From Pantoea eucalypti (GTDB lineage: Bacteria; Pseudomonadota; Gammaproteobacteria; Enterobacterales; Enterobacteriaceae): 64,000 nucleotides of DNA. Position 1 is the stretch's first letter. Each line of letters opens with the position of its first letter. The notes under the pieces are model-generated. The model was given only the letters and a program-made list of their open reading frames with translations, was not told where the DNA came from and made no database searches. Position numbers and translations under genes: made by a program. Location of the stretch: contig NZ_CP045720.1 in the NCBI RefSeq assembly GCF_009646115.1, forward strand, positions 3,968,001 through 4,032,000, read 5' to 3'. Shown here in pieces: positions 53,809-63,556 of the stretch.

Positions 53809-55878
53809 TTACTGCAGCAGCGAGATATCCGCGACCTGCAGGAACAGCTCTCGCAGTTTTGACAGCAGCGTCAGGCGATTGACCCGCACCGCCTGATCGT
53901 CGGCGTTAACCATCACTTTATCGAAGAAGTTATCTACCGCAGTACGCAGTTGAGCCAGTTCGACCAGCGCATCCTGATAGCGGCCTTCCGCGAAGTAAGG
54001 CTGCAGCTTGCTGCTCAGCGCGGTGACAAAGGTCGCCAGCTGGATCTCTTCGTTCTCTTTCAGCAGCGACGCCTGCACGCTCTCATTCAGCGTTTCGGTC
54101 GATTTCGCCAGAATGTTAGAGACGCGCTTGTTCGCCGCCGCCAGTGCTGAGGCTGCTTCCAGCGTACGGAAGTGCGACACCGCTTTCATGCGTGCATCAA
54201 AGTCAGCCGGACGAGTCGGACGACGCGCCAGAACGGCCTGCAGCGTGTCGATGCTGTGACCCTCTTCCTGATACCAGGTGCGGAAGCGACCCAGCATAAA
54301 GTCGATCACATCATCGACCACGCGGGCGTTGCTCAGCTTGCTGCCATACAGACGCACCGCTTCGTCAGTCAGCGTTTGCAGATCGAGCGGCAGGTTTTTC
54401 TCAACGATGATACGCAGCACGCCCAGCGCCGCACGACGCAGTGCGAACGGATCCTTGTCGCCTTTTGGATGCTGACCGATGCCAAAAATACCGGCCAGCG
54501 TATCCATTTTGTCAGCAATCGCCAGCGCACAGGCAACCGGGCTTGACGGCAGATCATCACCGGCAAAGCGCGGCTGGTACTGCTCGTTCAGCGCGACCGC
54601 CACATCTTCTGCTTCGCCGTCGTGACGCGCATAGTGCATGCCCATCACGCCCTGCGTGTCGGTGAACTCAAAGACCATGTTGGTCATCAGGTCACACTTC
54701 GACAGCAGGCCTGCGCGGGTGGCGTGATTCACATCGGCGCCAATTTCACCGGCAATCCAGCCCGCCAGAGCCTGAATGCGGTCGGTTTTATCGCGCAGCG
54801 TGCCCAGCTCTTTCTGGAACAGGACGGTTTCCAGACGCGGCAGATGATCTTCCAGACGCTTTTTGCGGTCGGTGTTAAAGAAGAACTCCGCATCGGCCAG
54901 GCGTGGACGTACCACTTTTTCGTTGCCGGAGATGATCTGGCGTGGTTCGCTGGACTCGATGTTGGTGACGAAAATGAAGTTCGGCATCAGATTGCCGTCA
55001 TTGTCATACACCGGGAAATATTTCTGATCGCCTTTCATGGTGTAGACCAGCGCTTCCGCAGGCACCTTGAGGAATTTCTCTTCAAAGGTCGCGGTCAGTA
55101 CCACCGGCCACTCCACCAGCGAGGTCACCTCTTCCAGCAGGCTGTCGCTGATATCGGCGTTGCCGCCTAAGCGACGTGCGGCTGCTTCTGCATCGGCTTT
55201 AATCATCGCTTTGCGAACCTGATAGTCTGCAATGACCTGGCCGCGTTTTTCCAGCACATCAGGGTACTGATCGGCGTTGTCGAGCGTGATTTCGCTTTCA
55301 CCCATAAAGCGGTGACCGCGAATAACCCGGTCTGACTTAATGCCCAGAATGGTGCCAGGGATCAGTTCATCGCCCAGCAGCATCGTCACAGTGTGAACCG
55401 GACGAACGAATTGCACATCGCTGTCGCCCCAGCGCATCAGTTTGGGCACTGGCAGCTTGCTGAGTGCGGTCGCAATCATCGCAGGGAGCAGCGCCTGAGC
55501 GGCTTCGCCTTTGACCTGAGCGCGGTAAACCAGCCATTCGCCTTTATCTGTGGCGAGGCGTTCAGCCTGATCGACAGTAATGCCGTTACCACGCGCCCAG
55601 CCTTCGGCGGCTTTGGTGGCGTTGCCATCAGCATCAAACGCTGCGGAAACAGCCGGACCGCGCTTCTCCACTTCCCGATCGGGTTGTGAGGCGCTCAGGT
55701 TTGCCACTTTCAGTGCCAGACGACGCGGTGCAGCAAACCAGCTGACCTCGCCGTGGCTCAGGTTGGCGGCATCCAGTTCAGCGGTGACCTGCGCGGCAAA
55801 GGCTTCTGCCAGGCTGCGCAGGGCTTTTGGTGGCAGCTCTTCGGTGCCGATCTCCACCAGGAAGGTTTGTTCAGTCAT
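53809..55878 (-). CDS. glyS: Glycyl-tRNA synthetase beta subunit GlyS
   Basis: The 689-residue beta subunit of the alpha2beta2 bacterial enzyme starts [23 protein letters not shown], the family hallmark, and contains the HD-like domain and C-terminal anticodon-binding region ([25 protein letters not shown]). It binds tRNA-Gly for charging. Length equals E. coli GlyS (689). It lies 9 bases after glyQ and ends at a strong terminator. Confidence 0.98.
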   Translation of the reverse strand: MTEQTFLVEIGTEELPPKALRSLAEAFAAQVTAELDAANLSHGEVSWFAAPRRLALKVANLSASQPDREVEKRGPAVSAAFDADGNATKAAEGWARGNGITVDQAERLATDKGEWLVYRAQVKGEAAQALLPAMIATALSKLPVPKLMRWGDSDVQFVRPVHTVTMLLGDELIPGTILGIKSDRVIRGHRFMGESEITLDNADQYPDVLEKRGQVIADYQVRKAMIKADAEAAARRLGGNADISDSLLEEVTSLVEWPVVLTATFEEKFLKVPAEALVYTMKGDQKYFPVYDNDGNLMPNFIFVTNIESSEPRQIISGNEKVVRPRLADAEFFFNTDRKKRLEDHLPRLETVLFQKELGTLRDKTDRIQALAGWIAGEIGADVNHATRAGLLSKCDLMTNMVFEFTDTQGVMGMHYARHDGEAEDVAVALNEQYQPRFAGDDLPSSPVACALAIADKMDTLAGIFGIGQHPKGDKDPFALRRAALGVLRIIVEKNLPLDLQTLTDEAVRLYGSKLSNARVVDDVIDFMLGRFRTWYQEEGHSIDTLQAVLARRPTRPADFDARMKAVSHFRTLEAASALAAANKRVSNILAKSTETLNESVQASLLKENEEIQLATFVTALSSKLQPYFAEGRYQDALVELAQLRTAVDNFFDKVMVNADDQAVRVNRLTLLSKLRELFLQVADISLLQ

Positions 55879-55887
55879 GGCTGCCTC

Positions 55888-56799
55888 TTACTTTTTGTTA
55901 TTGCACATCGGGAAGCCCATTGCCTCGCGAGAGGCGTAGTAAGCTTCAGCCACGGCTTTGGTCAGGGTACGAATGCGCAGAATATAGCGCTGACGCTCTG
56001 TTACCGAGATCGCTTTGCGGGCATCCAGCAGGTTGAAGCTGTGTGCCGCTTTCAGAATGCGTTCGTAGGCGGGCAGTGGCAGCGGTTTTTCCAGCGCCAG
56101 CAGATGCTGCGCCTCTTTCTCGTACTGCTCGAAGCAGGTAAAGAGGAAATCGACGTCGGCGTATTCGAAGTTATAGGTGGATTGCTCCACTTCGTTCTGA
56201 TGGAACACATCGCCGTAGGTGGTTTTGCCCAGCGGGCCGTCGCTCCAGACCAGATCGTAAACGCTGTCGACGCCCTGGATATACATCGCCAGACGCTCCA
56301 GGCCGTAGGTAATCTCGCCGGTCACCGGCTTACACTCCAGGCCGCCAACCTGCTGGAAGTAGGTGAACTGCGTCACTTCCATGCCGTTGAGCCACACTTC
56401 CCAGCCGAGTCCCCAGGCACCCAGCGTCGGGTTTTCCCAGTTATCTTCCACGAAGCGAATGTCATGCACCGTCGGATCCATACCCAGCTCTTTCAGCGAG
56501 CCGAGATAGAGCTCCTGAATGTTGTCCGGTGACGGTTTGATGATCACCTGGAACTGGTAATAGTGCTGCAGACGGTTCGGGTTTTCACCGTAGCGACCAT
56601 CGGTTGGACGGCGTGATGGCTGCACGTAGGCGGCGGCGATCGGCTCCGGGCCGAGTGCGCGCAGGCAGGTCATCGGGTGTGAAGTGCCAGCGCCCACTTC
56701 CATGTCCAGCGGTTGGACAATGGTGCAGCCCTGACGCGCCCAGTAATCCTGCAAGGTCAGGATCAGCCCCTGAAAGGTTTTGGTATCAAACTTTTGCAT
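55888..56799 (-). CDS. glyQ: Glycyl-tRNA synthetase alpha subunit GlyQ
   Basis: The 303-residue catalytic class II aaRS subunit starts [20 protein letters not shown] and carries the motif 2/3 regions ([37 protein letters not shown]). It forms glycyl-adenylate. Length matches E. coli GlyQ. It is the first gene of glyQS and is divergent from wecH, as in E. coli. Confidence 0.98.
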   Translation of the reverse strand: MQKFDTKTFQGLILTLQDYWARQGCTIVQPLDMEVGAGTSHPMTCLRALGPEPIAAAYVQPSRRPTDGRYGENPNRLQHYYQFQVIIKPSPDNIQELYLGSLKELGMDPTVHDIRFVEDNWENPTLGAWGLGWEVWLNGMEVTQFTYFQQVGGLECKPVTGEITYGLERLAMYIQGVDSVYDLVWSDGPLGKTTYGDVFHQNEVEQSTYNFEYADVDFLFTCFEQYEKEAQHLLALEKPLPLPAYERILKAAHSFNLLDARKAISVTERQRYILRIRTLTKAVAEAYYASREAMGFPMCNNKK

Positions 56800-57019
56800 G
56801 TTGAGTGTGCACGCGCTTCGGTTAGATTAAAAAAAGAGGCCGACAGTATACCCTTTGACCGCGCGATGTGCAGCCGTAAATCCCAGGCGCAACCGGCACG
56901 TTTTCGCAGTGATTCAGGGCGCTGGCATACAGATGCCTCTGAATCCTGTTGGCAGCAGTTGTTGCTCTGGTCGCATTTGACTACCCTTTGGCGCACGGAG
57001 CGATGCGCAAGAGGACGCC

Positions 57020-58015
57020 ATGCCGCAGAAGATTTACTGGATAGACAATTTACGCGCGGTCGCCTGCCTGATGGTGATCGTGATTCACACCACCACCTGG
57101 TATATCACCGGGCCGATGGCGGTGACGGGCACCACCTGGGATGTGGCAAATCTGCTGAACTCGGCATCACGCGTCTGCGTTCCGCTGTTCTTTATGATCT
57201 CCGGCTATCTGTTTTTCGGCGAACGCAGCGCCCAGCCGCGCCACATGGTCAGGCTGGTGCTCTGTCTGCTGTTCTACAGCGCGGTTTCGCTGGCCTATAT
57301 CACCTGGCTGACGCCAATCAGCGAAGGACGGTCGATCCTGAAGATGCTGCAGAAGCCGGTGTTCTATCACCTGTGGTTCTTCTTTGCGCTAATTGGCATC
57401 TATCTGATGTCGCCGCTGATTCAGGTAAAAAATGTGCAGGCGCGTTATGTGGCGCTACTGGTGCTGGTGCTGGCGGTGCTCGCCAACCCCAATACGGTCA
57501 GTCAGTCGCTGGGCCCGTTTCATTTCCTGCCGGTTAACCTCTATGTCAGCGGTGACAGCATTTACTACCTGCTCTATGCACTGCTGGGACGGGCGATTGG
57601 CACCATGGATACGACCCGGCGCGGCCTGACGCCGCTGGCTACCGGACTGTTTATCGCCTGTGTGATTGGTATTACGCTGGGGACGAAAAAGGCGCTGATC
57701 GTCAACGGCGCGTTTAACGATACCTGGTATCTTTACTGCGGACCGCTGGTGTTTATCGCCGCCATCAGCCTGCTGATCGTGTTTAAAAACAGCCTGAACC
57801 AGCGCACTCTTCCCGGTTTAACGCTGATTGCCCGTTATTCACTGCCAATCTACGGCTTTCACGCGCTCTTCATTCACTATCTGCGCACGCATCACTACGA
57901 TGATATGTCGCGTCCCTGGCTCGACCTGCCCTGGGTGTTTGGGCTGACGCTGGGCGGCAGCCTGCTGCTGGGAATGGCACTGAAACGCGTCGATACCCGT
58001 CATTTCGTCAGCTGA
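57020..58015 (+). CDS. wecH: WecH (YiaH), enterobacterial common antigen O-acetyltransferase
   Basis: The 331-residue acyltransferase-3 inner-membrane protein starts MPQKIYWIDNLRAVACLMVIVIHTT, with the family's catalytic His in VIVIHTTT and about ten membrane helices. PLFFMISGYLFFGERSAQPRH is nearly the E. coli WecH sequence. It O-acetylates GlcNAc residues of enterobacterial common antigen. GAGGAC precedes the ATG at good spacing. Its 3' end overlaps the GlxA-type regulator gene by 16 bases. Confidence 0.94.
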   Translation: MPQKIYWIDNLRAVACLMVIVIHTTTWYITGPMAVTGTTWDVANLLNSASRVCVPLFFMISGYLFFGERSAQPRHMVRLVLCLLFYSAVSLAYITWLTPISEGRSILKMLQKPVFYHLWFFFALIGIYLMSPLIQVKNVQARYVALLVLVLAVLANPNTVSQSLGPFHFLPVNLYVSGDSIYYLLYALLGRAIGTMDTTRRGLTPLATGLFIACVIGITLGTKKALIVNGAFNDTWYLYCGPLVFIAAISLLIVFKNSLNQRTLPGLTLIARYSLPIYGFHALFIHYLRTHHYDDMSRPWLDLPWVFGLTLGGSLLLGMALKRVDTRHFVS

Positions 58016-58932
58016 TCGGCTTCACGCTGGCGGGCGCGTCGTAGCTGGCGCGCCGATGAAAACCCCGCCGCCAGCGCCGCTTTTTCGGCAGACTCACCCT
58101 GCTGCTGACGCTGGCGCGCCACGCCAACCCGCAGCTGCTCATGGTATTCCCGCACGCTGATCCCCAGATGCTGACGAAACAGACGCGCCAGATGGCGGCT
58201 GCTGACGTGGGTGCGTCCGGCCAGTTCAGTCAGCGTCCAGCCATGCTCTGGATGGGCAATCATCAGATCCTGCGCGCGGTGAATGGCCGGATGCATGTGG
58301 TTGCGATAACGCAGCCAGGGTGAAAGCTGTGGGTCGTCACCGGCGCGGCGAAACCAGACCACCATTTCCCGCGCCACCGCCAGCGCGGTGGGCGTATCAC
58401 AAAGCTGAGTGATCAGATGCAGTGCCAGGTCGATCCCGGCCGTGATGCCCGCGCTGGTCCAGATATTCTCATGCCCGACAAACACCCGATTCTCCTGCAC
58501 CCGTGCACGTGGAGCCGCCGCTTTCAGCCGGGCAATCACATCATGATGAGTGGTGCAGAGTACATCATCGAGCATGCCCGCCTGCGCCGCCAGCAGCGCA
58601 CCCGAACAGACGCAGACCAGCATGAAGGTCTGCGCGCACAGCGCGGCGTTCTGGCGCCTCAGCCAGTCGCGTGCTTCTGCGGCCTGAGGTGTGGCATAAC
58701 AGATCTGCGAATCATAGACGCCCGGCACCACCAGAAGGCTCCCTTCTGGCAACTGTTCCGGTAAGGGTTCAATGCCGCCAATGGTCATGCCGGTGGAGCA
58801 GACCACCTCCGGCTGCGGACCAATATAGCGCAGCGAAAAGCGATCGCCCGCCAGCTGCAGCGTCTCAGCCGGGCCGGTCAGATCCAGCGCCATCACGCCA
58901 GGCAGGGTTAAAAACCAGACGGTACGAGTCAT
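58000..58932 (-). CDS. GlxA-family AraC-type regulator with DJ-1/PfpI domain
   Basis: The 310-residue protein has an N-terminal class-I-glutamine-amidotransferase-like domain (MTRTVWFLTLPGVMALDLTGP; the nucleophile-elbow region FMLVCVCSGALLAAQAG) and a C-terminal AraC/XylS double HTH (DLMIAHPEHGWTLTELAGRTHVSSRHLARLFRQHLG). Such regulators respond to unknown nitrogen-containing ligands; targets are not visible. I chose the ATG at 58930-58932; the frame extends to 58965 into yieH. It starts 13 bases after yieH, so may be cotranscribed, and is convergent with wecH. Confidence 0.88.
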   Translation of the reverse strand: MTRTVWFLTLPGVMALDLTGPAETLQLAGDRFSLRYIGPQPEVVCSTGMTIGGIEPLPEQLPEGSLLVVPGVYDSQICYATPQAAEARDWLRRQNAALCAQTFMLVCVCSGALLAAQAGMLDDVLCTTHHDVIARLKAAAPRARVQENRVFVGHENIWTSAGITAGIDLALHLITQLCDTPTALAVAREMVVWFRRAGDDPQLSPWLRYRNHMHPAIHRAQDLMIAHPEHGWTLTELAGRTHVSSRHLARLFRQHLGISVREYHEQLRVGVARQRQQQGESAEKAALAAGFSSARQLRRARQREADQLTK

Positions 58933-58945
58933 ATTGTGGCCAGCG

Positions 58946-59605
58946 CTACGCCAGATCCCAGCCACGGGCGCGCCACAACGCAGGCAGTTGCGCCATATCG
59001 TCGAAGCGGGTCACCAGCGGGTGGTCCAGTTCAGGGTTGTGTGGGTCAGCGCAGTAGTAGTAGACAGGAATGCCAGCGGCGATACCGGCGCGGGCGCCCG
59101 CTTCGGAGTCATCCACCAGAATGCAGCGCTCAATCGGCACCTGCATCTGTTCTGCGGCGTGGTACATCAGTTCCGGATCGGGCTTCCAGTGCAGAATGTC
59201 ATAGCCGCTGTAGAGGTGCTCCTCGAAAAGCGGCAGCATGCCGGTTAAGCCCAGCGAGTGCTGCATCTTTTTTACGGTTCCGTTTGAGACTACGCACATC
59301 GGCACTTTTATCTGCTCAACCAGCGCTTTCGCGCCTGGGATGGGCTGCAGTTGCAGATCAAACAGTCTTGCCACTTCCGCGCGATAAGCTGTTTCCACCT
59401 CTTCCATCGGCAGCGTTACCTGATGCGCATCGCCCACGTCACGAATGATGTCGTAGAGTTTGACGCCTTTATACTTTTCAAACATCTGCTGCAGCGACAG
59501 CGCCAGGCCGTAACGGGCAAAGGTGTTAACGTAGGCCTGGGTACAGAGCAACTCACTGTCGACCAGCGTGCCATCGCAATCAAAAAAGACGCATTCTACT
59601 GACAT
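58946..59605 (-). CDS. yieH: YieH, HAD-superfamily phosphatase (6-phosphogluconate phosphatase)
   Basis: The 219-residue HAD hydrolase has motif I FFDCDGTLVDSE (nucleophile and acid Asp), motif II VVSNGT, the conserved Lys in HWKPDPELM, and motif IV VDDSEAGARAG. It follows E. coli YieH, active on 6-phosphogluconate. It is divergent from adeP, as in E. coli. Confidence 0.93.
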   Translation of the reverse strand: MSVECVFFDCDGTLVDSELLCTQAYVNTFARYGLALSLQQMFEKYKGVKLYDIIRDVGDAHQVTLPMEEVETAYRAEVARLFDLQLQPIPGAKALVEQIKVPMCVVSNGTVKKMQHSLGLTGMLPLFEEHLYSGYDILHWKPDPELMYHAAEQMQVPIERCILVDDSEAGARAGIAAGIPVYYYCADPHNPELDHPLVTRFDDMAQLPALWRARGWDLA

Positions 59606-59670
59606 CAGACTCTATCCTTCGATTCGGGGTGTATTCCACACTCTACCGCACTCAGCGCAGATTGCGAGAC

Positions 59671-59686
59671 TGGCAATCGGTTGCGA
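59671..59686 (+). promoter_or_regulatory. PurR-box-like operator upstream of adeP
   Basis: TGGCAATCGGTTGCGA contains the palindromic PurR core GCAANCGNTTNC, about 70 bases upstream of adeP and between it and yieH. E. coli adeP (purP/yieG) is in the PurR regulon. Match judged by eye. Confidence 0.65.
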
Positions 59687-59756
59687 AAAATCATTGTATT
59701 GCCCCGGTAAAATCGCCAGGATACGCGCCGATGATTTTTTCTTCTGGATGGATGGC

Positions 59757-61070
59757 ATGAGCAAGCAAGGCGTTTTGCAGCGCATCTTCAGGCTGCAGGA
59801 ACATGGCACCACGGTGCGCACCGAAGTGATCGCGGGTATCACCACTTTTCTGACGATGGTCTATATCGTCTTCGTCAATCCGCAGATCCTCGGCGTCGCC
59901 GGCATGGATACCCAGGCGGTGTTTGTGACCACCTGTCTGATCGCCGCCTTCGGCAGCATTCTGATGGGACTGTTTGCTAATCTGCCGGTGGCGCTGGCAC
60001 CCGCAATGGGGCTGAATGCCTTCTTCGCCTTTGTAGTGGTCGGGGCGATGGGCTATTCGTGGCAGGTCGGTATGGGCGCGATTTTCTGGGGCGCGGTTGG
60101 CCTGCTGATCCTGACGCTGCTGCGGGTGCGCTACTGGATGATTGCCAATATCCCGCTGAGCCTGCGCGTTGGCATCACCGCCGGTATCGGCCTGTTTATC
60201 GCGATGATGGGGCTGAAAAATGCCGGCATTATCGTACCAAATCCCGATACCCTGGTGGCGGTAGGGAATCTGACCTCGCACAGCGTCCTGCTGGGCGCAC
60301 TCGGCTTCTTTATTATCGCCATTCTGGCATCACGCAATATCCACGCAGCGGTGTTGATCTCAATGGTGATCACCACCGGCATCGGCTGGATGCTGGGCGA
60401 CGTGAAGTTTGTCGGCCTGTTTTCAGCACCCCCATCGATAACGTCTGTAGTCGGTCAGGTCGATATTAAAGGCGCATTCAACATTGGCATGGCGGGGGTG
60501 ATCTTCTCCTTTATGCTGGTCAATCTGTTCGACTCCTCCGGCACACTGATCGGCGTTACCGATAAAGCGGGACTGACCGATGAAACCGGCACCTTCCCGC
60601 GCATGCAGCAGGCGCTTTATGTCGACAGCATTAGTTCGGTGAGTGGCGCGCTGGCGGGCACCTCATCCGTGACCGCCTATATCGAGAGCACGTCGGGCGT
60701 GGCGATTGGGGGCCGTACCGGGCTGATGGCCGTAGTGACCGGCCTGCTGTTCCTGCTGGTAACCTTCCTGTCACCGCTGGCCGCAATGGTGCCATCCTAC
60801 GCTGCGGCGGGCGCGCTGATTTATGTAGGCGTGTTAATGACCGCCAGCCTGTCGCGCGTGCGCTGGGATGATCTGACCGAAGCCGTTCCGGCCTTTGTGA
60901 CCGCTGCCATGATGCCCTTCAGCTTTTCCATCACCGAAGGCATTGCGCTGGGGTTTATCGCTTACTGCGTAATGAAGCTCGGCACCGGCCGCTGGCGTGA
61001 AATCAGCCCCTGCGTAGTGATTGTTGCGCTGCTGTTTGTTCTGAAGATTGTTTTTGTGGACGGGCACTAA
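59757..61070 (+). CDS. adeP: AdeP, high-affinity adenine permease
   Basis: The 437-residue NCS2/AzgA-type proton symporter starts MSKQGVLQRIFRLQEHGTTVRTEVIAGITTFLTMVY. It has about 14 membrane segments and the family motifs VALAPAMGLNAFFAF, MVNLFDSSGTLIGVTDKAGL-like sequence and GTSSVTAYIESTSGVAIGGRTGL. It imports adenine. I chose the ATG at 59757, which fits the E. coli N-terminus; an ATG at 59748 is possible, and the in-frame reading back to 59568 runs into yieH antisense. A PurR-like box lies upstream. Confidence 0.95.
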   Translation: MSKQGVLQRIFRLQEHGTTVRTEVIAGITTFLTMVYIVFVNPQILGVAGMDTQAVFVTTCLIAAFGSILMGLFANLPVALAPAMGLNAFFAFVVVGAMGYSWQVGMGAIFWGAVGLLILTLLRVRYWMIANIPLSLRVGITAGIGLFIAMMGLKNAGIIVPNPDTLVAVGNLTSHSVLLGALGFFIIAILASRNIHAAVLISMVITTGIGWMLGDVKFVGLFSAPPSITSVVGQVDIKGAFNIGMAGVIFSFMLVNLFDSSGTLIGVTDKAGLTDETGTFPRMQQALYVDSISSVSGALAGTSSVTAYIESTSGVAIGGRTGLMAVVTGLLFLLVTFLSPLAAMVPSYAAAGALIYVGVLMTASLSRVRWDDLTEAVPAFVTAAMMPFSFSITEGIALGFIAYCVMKLGTGRWREISPCVVIVALLFVLKIVFVDGH

Positions 61071-61081
61071 GCACATTCAGG

Positions 61082-61109
61082 GCCGCAACCTTCGGGTTGC
61101 GGCTTTTTT
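61082..61109 (+). terminator. Rho-independent terminator of adeP
   Basis: GCCGCAACC, TTC, GGGTTGCGGC is followed by TTTTTTA. It also lies against the 3' end of convergent yieE. Confidence 0.93.
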
Positions 61110-61857
61110 ACATTTCAGGATGCAGGCTGCGCTCGCTGGGCAGGCTGGTCAGCCGCAGGGCAAGAGGCCCGATGTTGGGCTTACCCATCTCGATTTCGCG
61201 TAATCCGCGCCACTGAAAGTCGCTATCCATCTCCCACAGGTGCAGACGCTGGGTCGCAGACGACAGCGCGCACGACCAGACCAGCACAGGCTCCGCATCG
61301 CACACCACCTGGATATCAGGATAAAGTGACGATCGCAGCCGACCCGCTCCCGGCAACAGGCGCAGCGAATCCAGTCCCCGATCACCCTCTCCCGTCAGCT
61401 TGAGAATGCTCTGCCGCAACGTCCAGATCTGCGTCACCGCTTCCATGGCATCCTGCTGGGCATTAATCCAGGCGATCTCGCCCGAGGTTAATCCCTGAAT
61501 CAGCTGCTCCTGCGTCTGACGGCTCCGCGCATGAACGATCTCCATATCCAGACCGGCACGTCCTCCTTCTTCGGCCAACAGGACGCCCACCGTATTTCCC
61601 GCATAGGCGATACTGAAATCGGGCAGTTCGCTGTCAGCAAACACCGGACGTCCATTGCTCTGGATAATCAGGCGCGGCAGTGTCTGAATGCCATAAACCC
61701 GCAGCATAAGCTGTGCCAGCAGGGTTCGTGCGGCAAGAAATCGCCCACGGCGTTTGTCAGCAAACTGCTGTGCCGTGTCGGTAATCGCCTGGGGAATACA
61801 CATATCTTTCGCCGGGAAGCCGGGGTCGCCCGTCCAGCGTACAAAATGACCAGCCAT
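61108..61857 (-). CDS. yieE: YieE, 4'-phosphopantetheinyl transferase superfamily protein
   Basis: The 249-residue protein has the superfamily motif GLDMEIV (metal-binding Asp and Glu) after DFSIAYAGNTVGVLLAEE. The second motif, WxxKEAxxK, reads WTLRQSILKLTGEG, so the usual Lys-Glu pair is Arg-Gln; as I recall it, E. coli YieE is likewise altered (TLRRSVLKLTG). It may transfer phosphopantetheine to an unknown carrier or have lost that activity. It is in the E. coli yieE-adeP-yieH neighbourhood, though yieF is absent. Confidence 0.86.
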   Translation of the reverse strand: MAGHFVRWTGDPGFPAKDMCIPQAITDTAQQFADKRRGRFLAARTLLAQLMLRVYGIQTLPRLIIQSNGRPVFADSELPDFSIAYAGNTVGVLLAEEGGRAGLDMEIVHARSRQTQEQLIQGLTSGEIAWINAQQDAMEAVTQIWTLRQSILKLTGEGDRGLDSLRLLPGAGRLRSSLYPDIQVVCDAEPVLVWSCALSSATQRLHLWEMDSDFQWRGLREIEMGKPNIGPLALRLTSLPSERSLHPEM

Positions 61858-62189
61858 CTGTCGCTCCGTGAAAATGGTCAGATAATCATCAGAAGCATTG
61901 TAGGAATTTTCTTAACACATTGCATCCGTCAACGCGAACATTAGTTTAAATTCAGAATAGGATGAGCGGCGTCGTGAGGGTCAGAACTGGCGAATGGTGT
62001 TTCATCAGGGGACACCCTCAGCAGAACCGGGTTTGATGCGCGTGCCTGGTTAGCCATCCCGCGGGCAGCCAGCGTAGCTGCGACACTGCTGTCATGCGGG
62101 TGTCAGGCTGCTGTCGGGTCAGGATCGTGTTACTGCCGGACGTTCCGCCGCACACTTTTCCTTCCTGTCTGTTACTTCGGAGAATAAGA
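61858..62189. other. Intergenic region between yieE and the XRE regulator
   Basis: About 330 bases with no gene recognised. The end near yieE is AT-rich and likely holds its promoter; the other end is GC-rich with several short GC-rich inverted repeats of no clear role. Confidence 0.5.
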
Positions 62190-62657
62190 ATGAGCAGCAT
62201 CAACAGATTTAAAGAACATCGCCTGGCACGGGCGTGGTCACAGGAACAGCTGGCAGAAATGGCGGGACTGAGCACCCGCACCGTGCAGCGTATTGAAAAT
62301 GGTGAGCGGCCGGGACTGGAAACCCTGAGTGCGCTGGCTGCCGTCTTTGAGGTGAACGTTGCTGATCTGACCGGTCCGCAGAACGGCGAGGATCAGGCGC
62401 TGGATCAGCGGATTACTGATGCGCGCAGCAGGATCGCCGGTGAAGCACGCTTTTACCGTTCACTGATTACTGCGGTGGTGGTTTGCGGACTGCTGTTCGT
62501 CCTGAATCATGTGACGGCGCCGGATGATCACTGGTCGCTCTGGGTTGCGGCAATCTGGGGAGCGCTGCTGATTGTCCGGGCGATGCGGACCTTTGTGTTT
62601 CATGGTCTGACGCAGCGCTGGCAGCAAAAGCGCCTGCAGAAAATGCTGCGCCGTTAA
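62190..62657 (+). CDS. XRE-type HTH regulator with C-terminal two-helix membrane domain
   Basis: The 155-residue protein has an N-terminal Cro/CI HTH (FKEHRLARAWSQEQLAEMAGLSTRTVQRIENGERPGLETLSALA) and, after a linker, two membrane helices (SLITAVVVCGLLFVLNHV; LWVAAIWGALLIVRAM), resembling the 2TM family. It may be a membrane-tethered regulator. CGGAG precedes the ATG at 62190; upstream in-frame codons lack this. No target is apparent. Confidence 0.82.
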   Translation: MSSINRFKEHRLARAWSQEQLAEMAGLSTRTVQRIENGERPGLETLSALAAVFEVNVADLTGPQNGEDQALDQRITDARSRIAGEARFYRSLITAVVVCGLLFVLNHVTAPDDHWSLWVAAIWGALLIVRAMRTFVFHGLTQRWQQKRLQKMLRR

Positions 62658-62700
62658 TGCGGTGATCCGCGTCACGAACTGAATCGCGACGCGGAGAGCA

Positions 62701-63291
62701 TCAGGCGAAGCGGCTCGCCTGATCAAAGCTCAGTCGCGGCAGACGCGGATGCAGTTTTGATGCGTCACCATATCCGAGGTTGATCAGCAGGTTAACCTGA
62801 TACTGACCGTCCGGGAAAAACGCGTCATTGACTTTGGCCGGATCAAAACCGGACATCGGACCGGCATCCAGACCCAGCGAGCGAGCCGCCAGAATCAGAT
62901 AACCTGCCTGCAGGCTGCTGTTACGGAAAGCCGTCTCTTTCGCCGCTTCCGGGCTGCCGGTAAACCAGCTACGCGCATCCGCATGCGGGAACAGCGCGGG
63001 CAGTTGTTCATAGAACTCGCGATCCCAGGCCACTATCACCGTGACCGGCGCGCTCATGGTTTTGTCCAGATTGCCGGAAGAGAGTGCCGGTTTCAGCTTC
63101 TCTTTGCCTTCCGCAGACGTTACGAAAACAAAACGCGCTGGCGAGCAGTTCGCCGAGGTCGGGCCCAGTGCCGTTAAGGCATAGAGCTGTTCCAGCAGGG
63201 CGTTATCGACAGGCTTATCCTGCCAGTAACTGTGAGTGCGGGCGTCATTAAACAGCGTGTCCAGTGCGGCAGTGTCGAGCGGTGTACTCAT
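62701..63291 (-). CDS. rutE: RutE-like nitroreductase (malonic semialdehyde reductase family)
   Basis: The 196-residue FMN-dependent nitroreductase-fold protein contains [16 protein letters not shown] (FMN binding), [30 protein letters not shown] and [13 protein letters not shown], close to E. coli RutE, which acts on 3-hydroxypropionate/malonic semialdehyde in uracil catabolism. The rest of the rut operon is not next to it, so its role here may be a general reductase. It appears monocistronic. Confidence 0.85.
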   Translation of the reverse strand: MSTPLDTAALDTLFNDARTHSYWQDKPVDNALLEQLYALTALGPTSANCSPARFVFVTSAEGKEKLKPALSSGNLDKTMSAPVTVIVAWDREFYEQLPALFPHADARSWFTGSPEAAKETAFRNSSLQAGYLILAARSLGLDAGPMSGFDPAKVNDAFFPDGQYQVNLLINLGYGDASKLHPRLPRLSFDQASRFA

Positions 63292-63556
63292 GTAACTCTC
63301 CTGTTACAGGCGAAAAGCTTCGCCCAAGGGTGTTCACGTTGTGGATTTGCGCCCGGCCCGACGCGGCTGGATGAGGCGGGGATCATTCACCGCAATCTGT
63401 AGCCGCCGTCAGATCGGCGCGTCTACCGTTATACGACAACGCGGTGCCGTCGCAAAATAACTTATCAGCAAGAATGAACGCAGAGGCGGGAATAGCAGAA
63501 GATAGCGCGAGGCGGGAAATCAGGCCTGACAGCGTATCGCCATCAGGCCAGTGAGG
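63292..63556. other. Intergenic region between mnmE and rutE-like gene
   Basis: No gene is seen. GGCCTGA (63523-63529) and TCAGGCC (63543-63549) form a hairpin 7 bases beyond the mnmE stop; it is followed on the minus strand by TGATTTCCC, a weak terminator at best. Confidence 0.45.
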
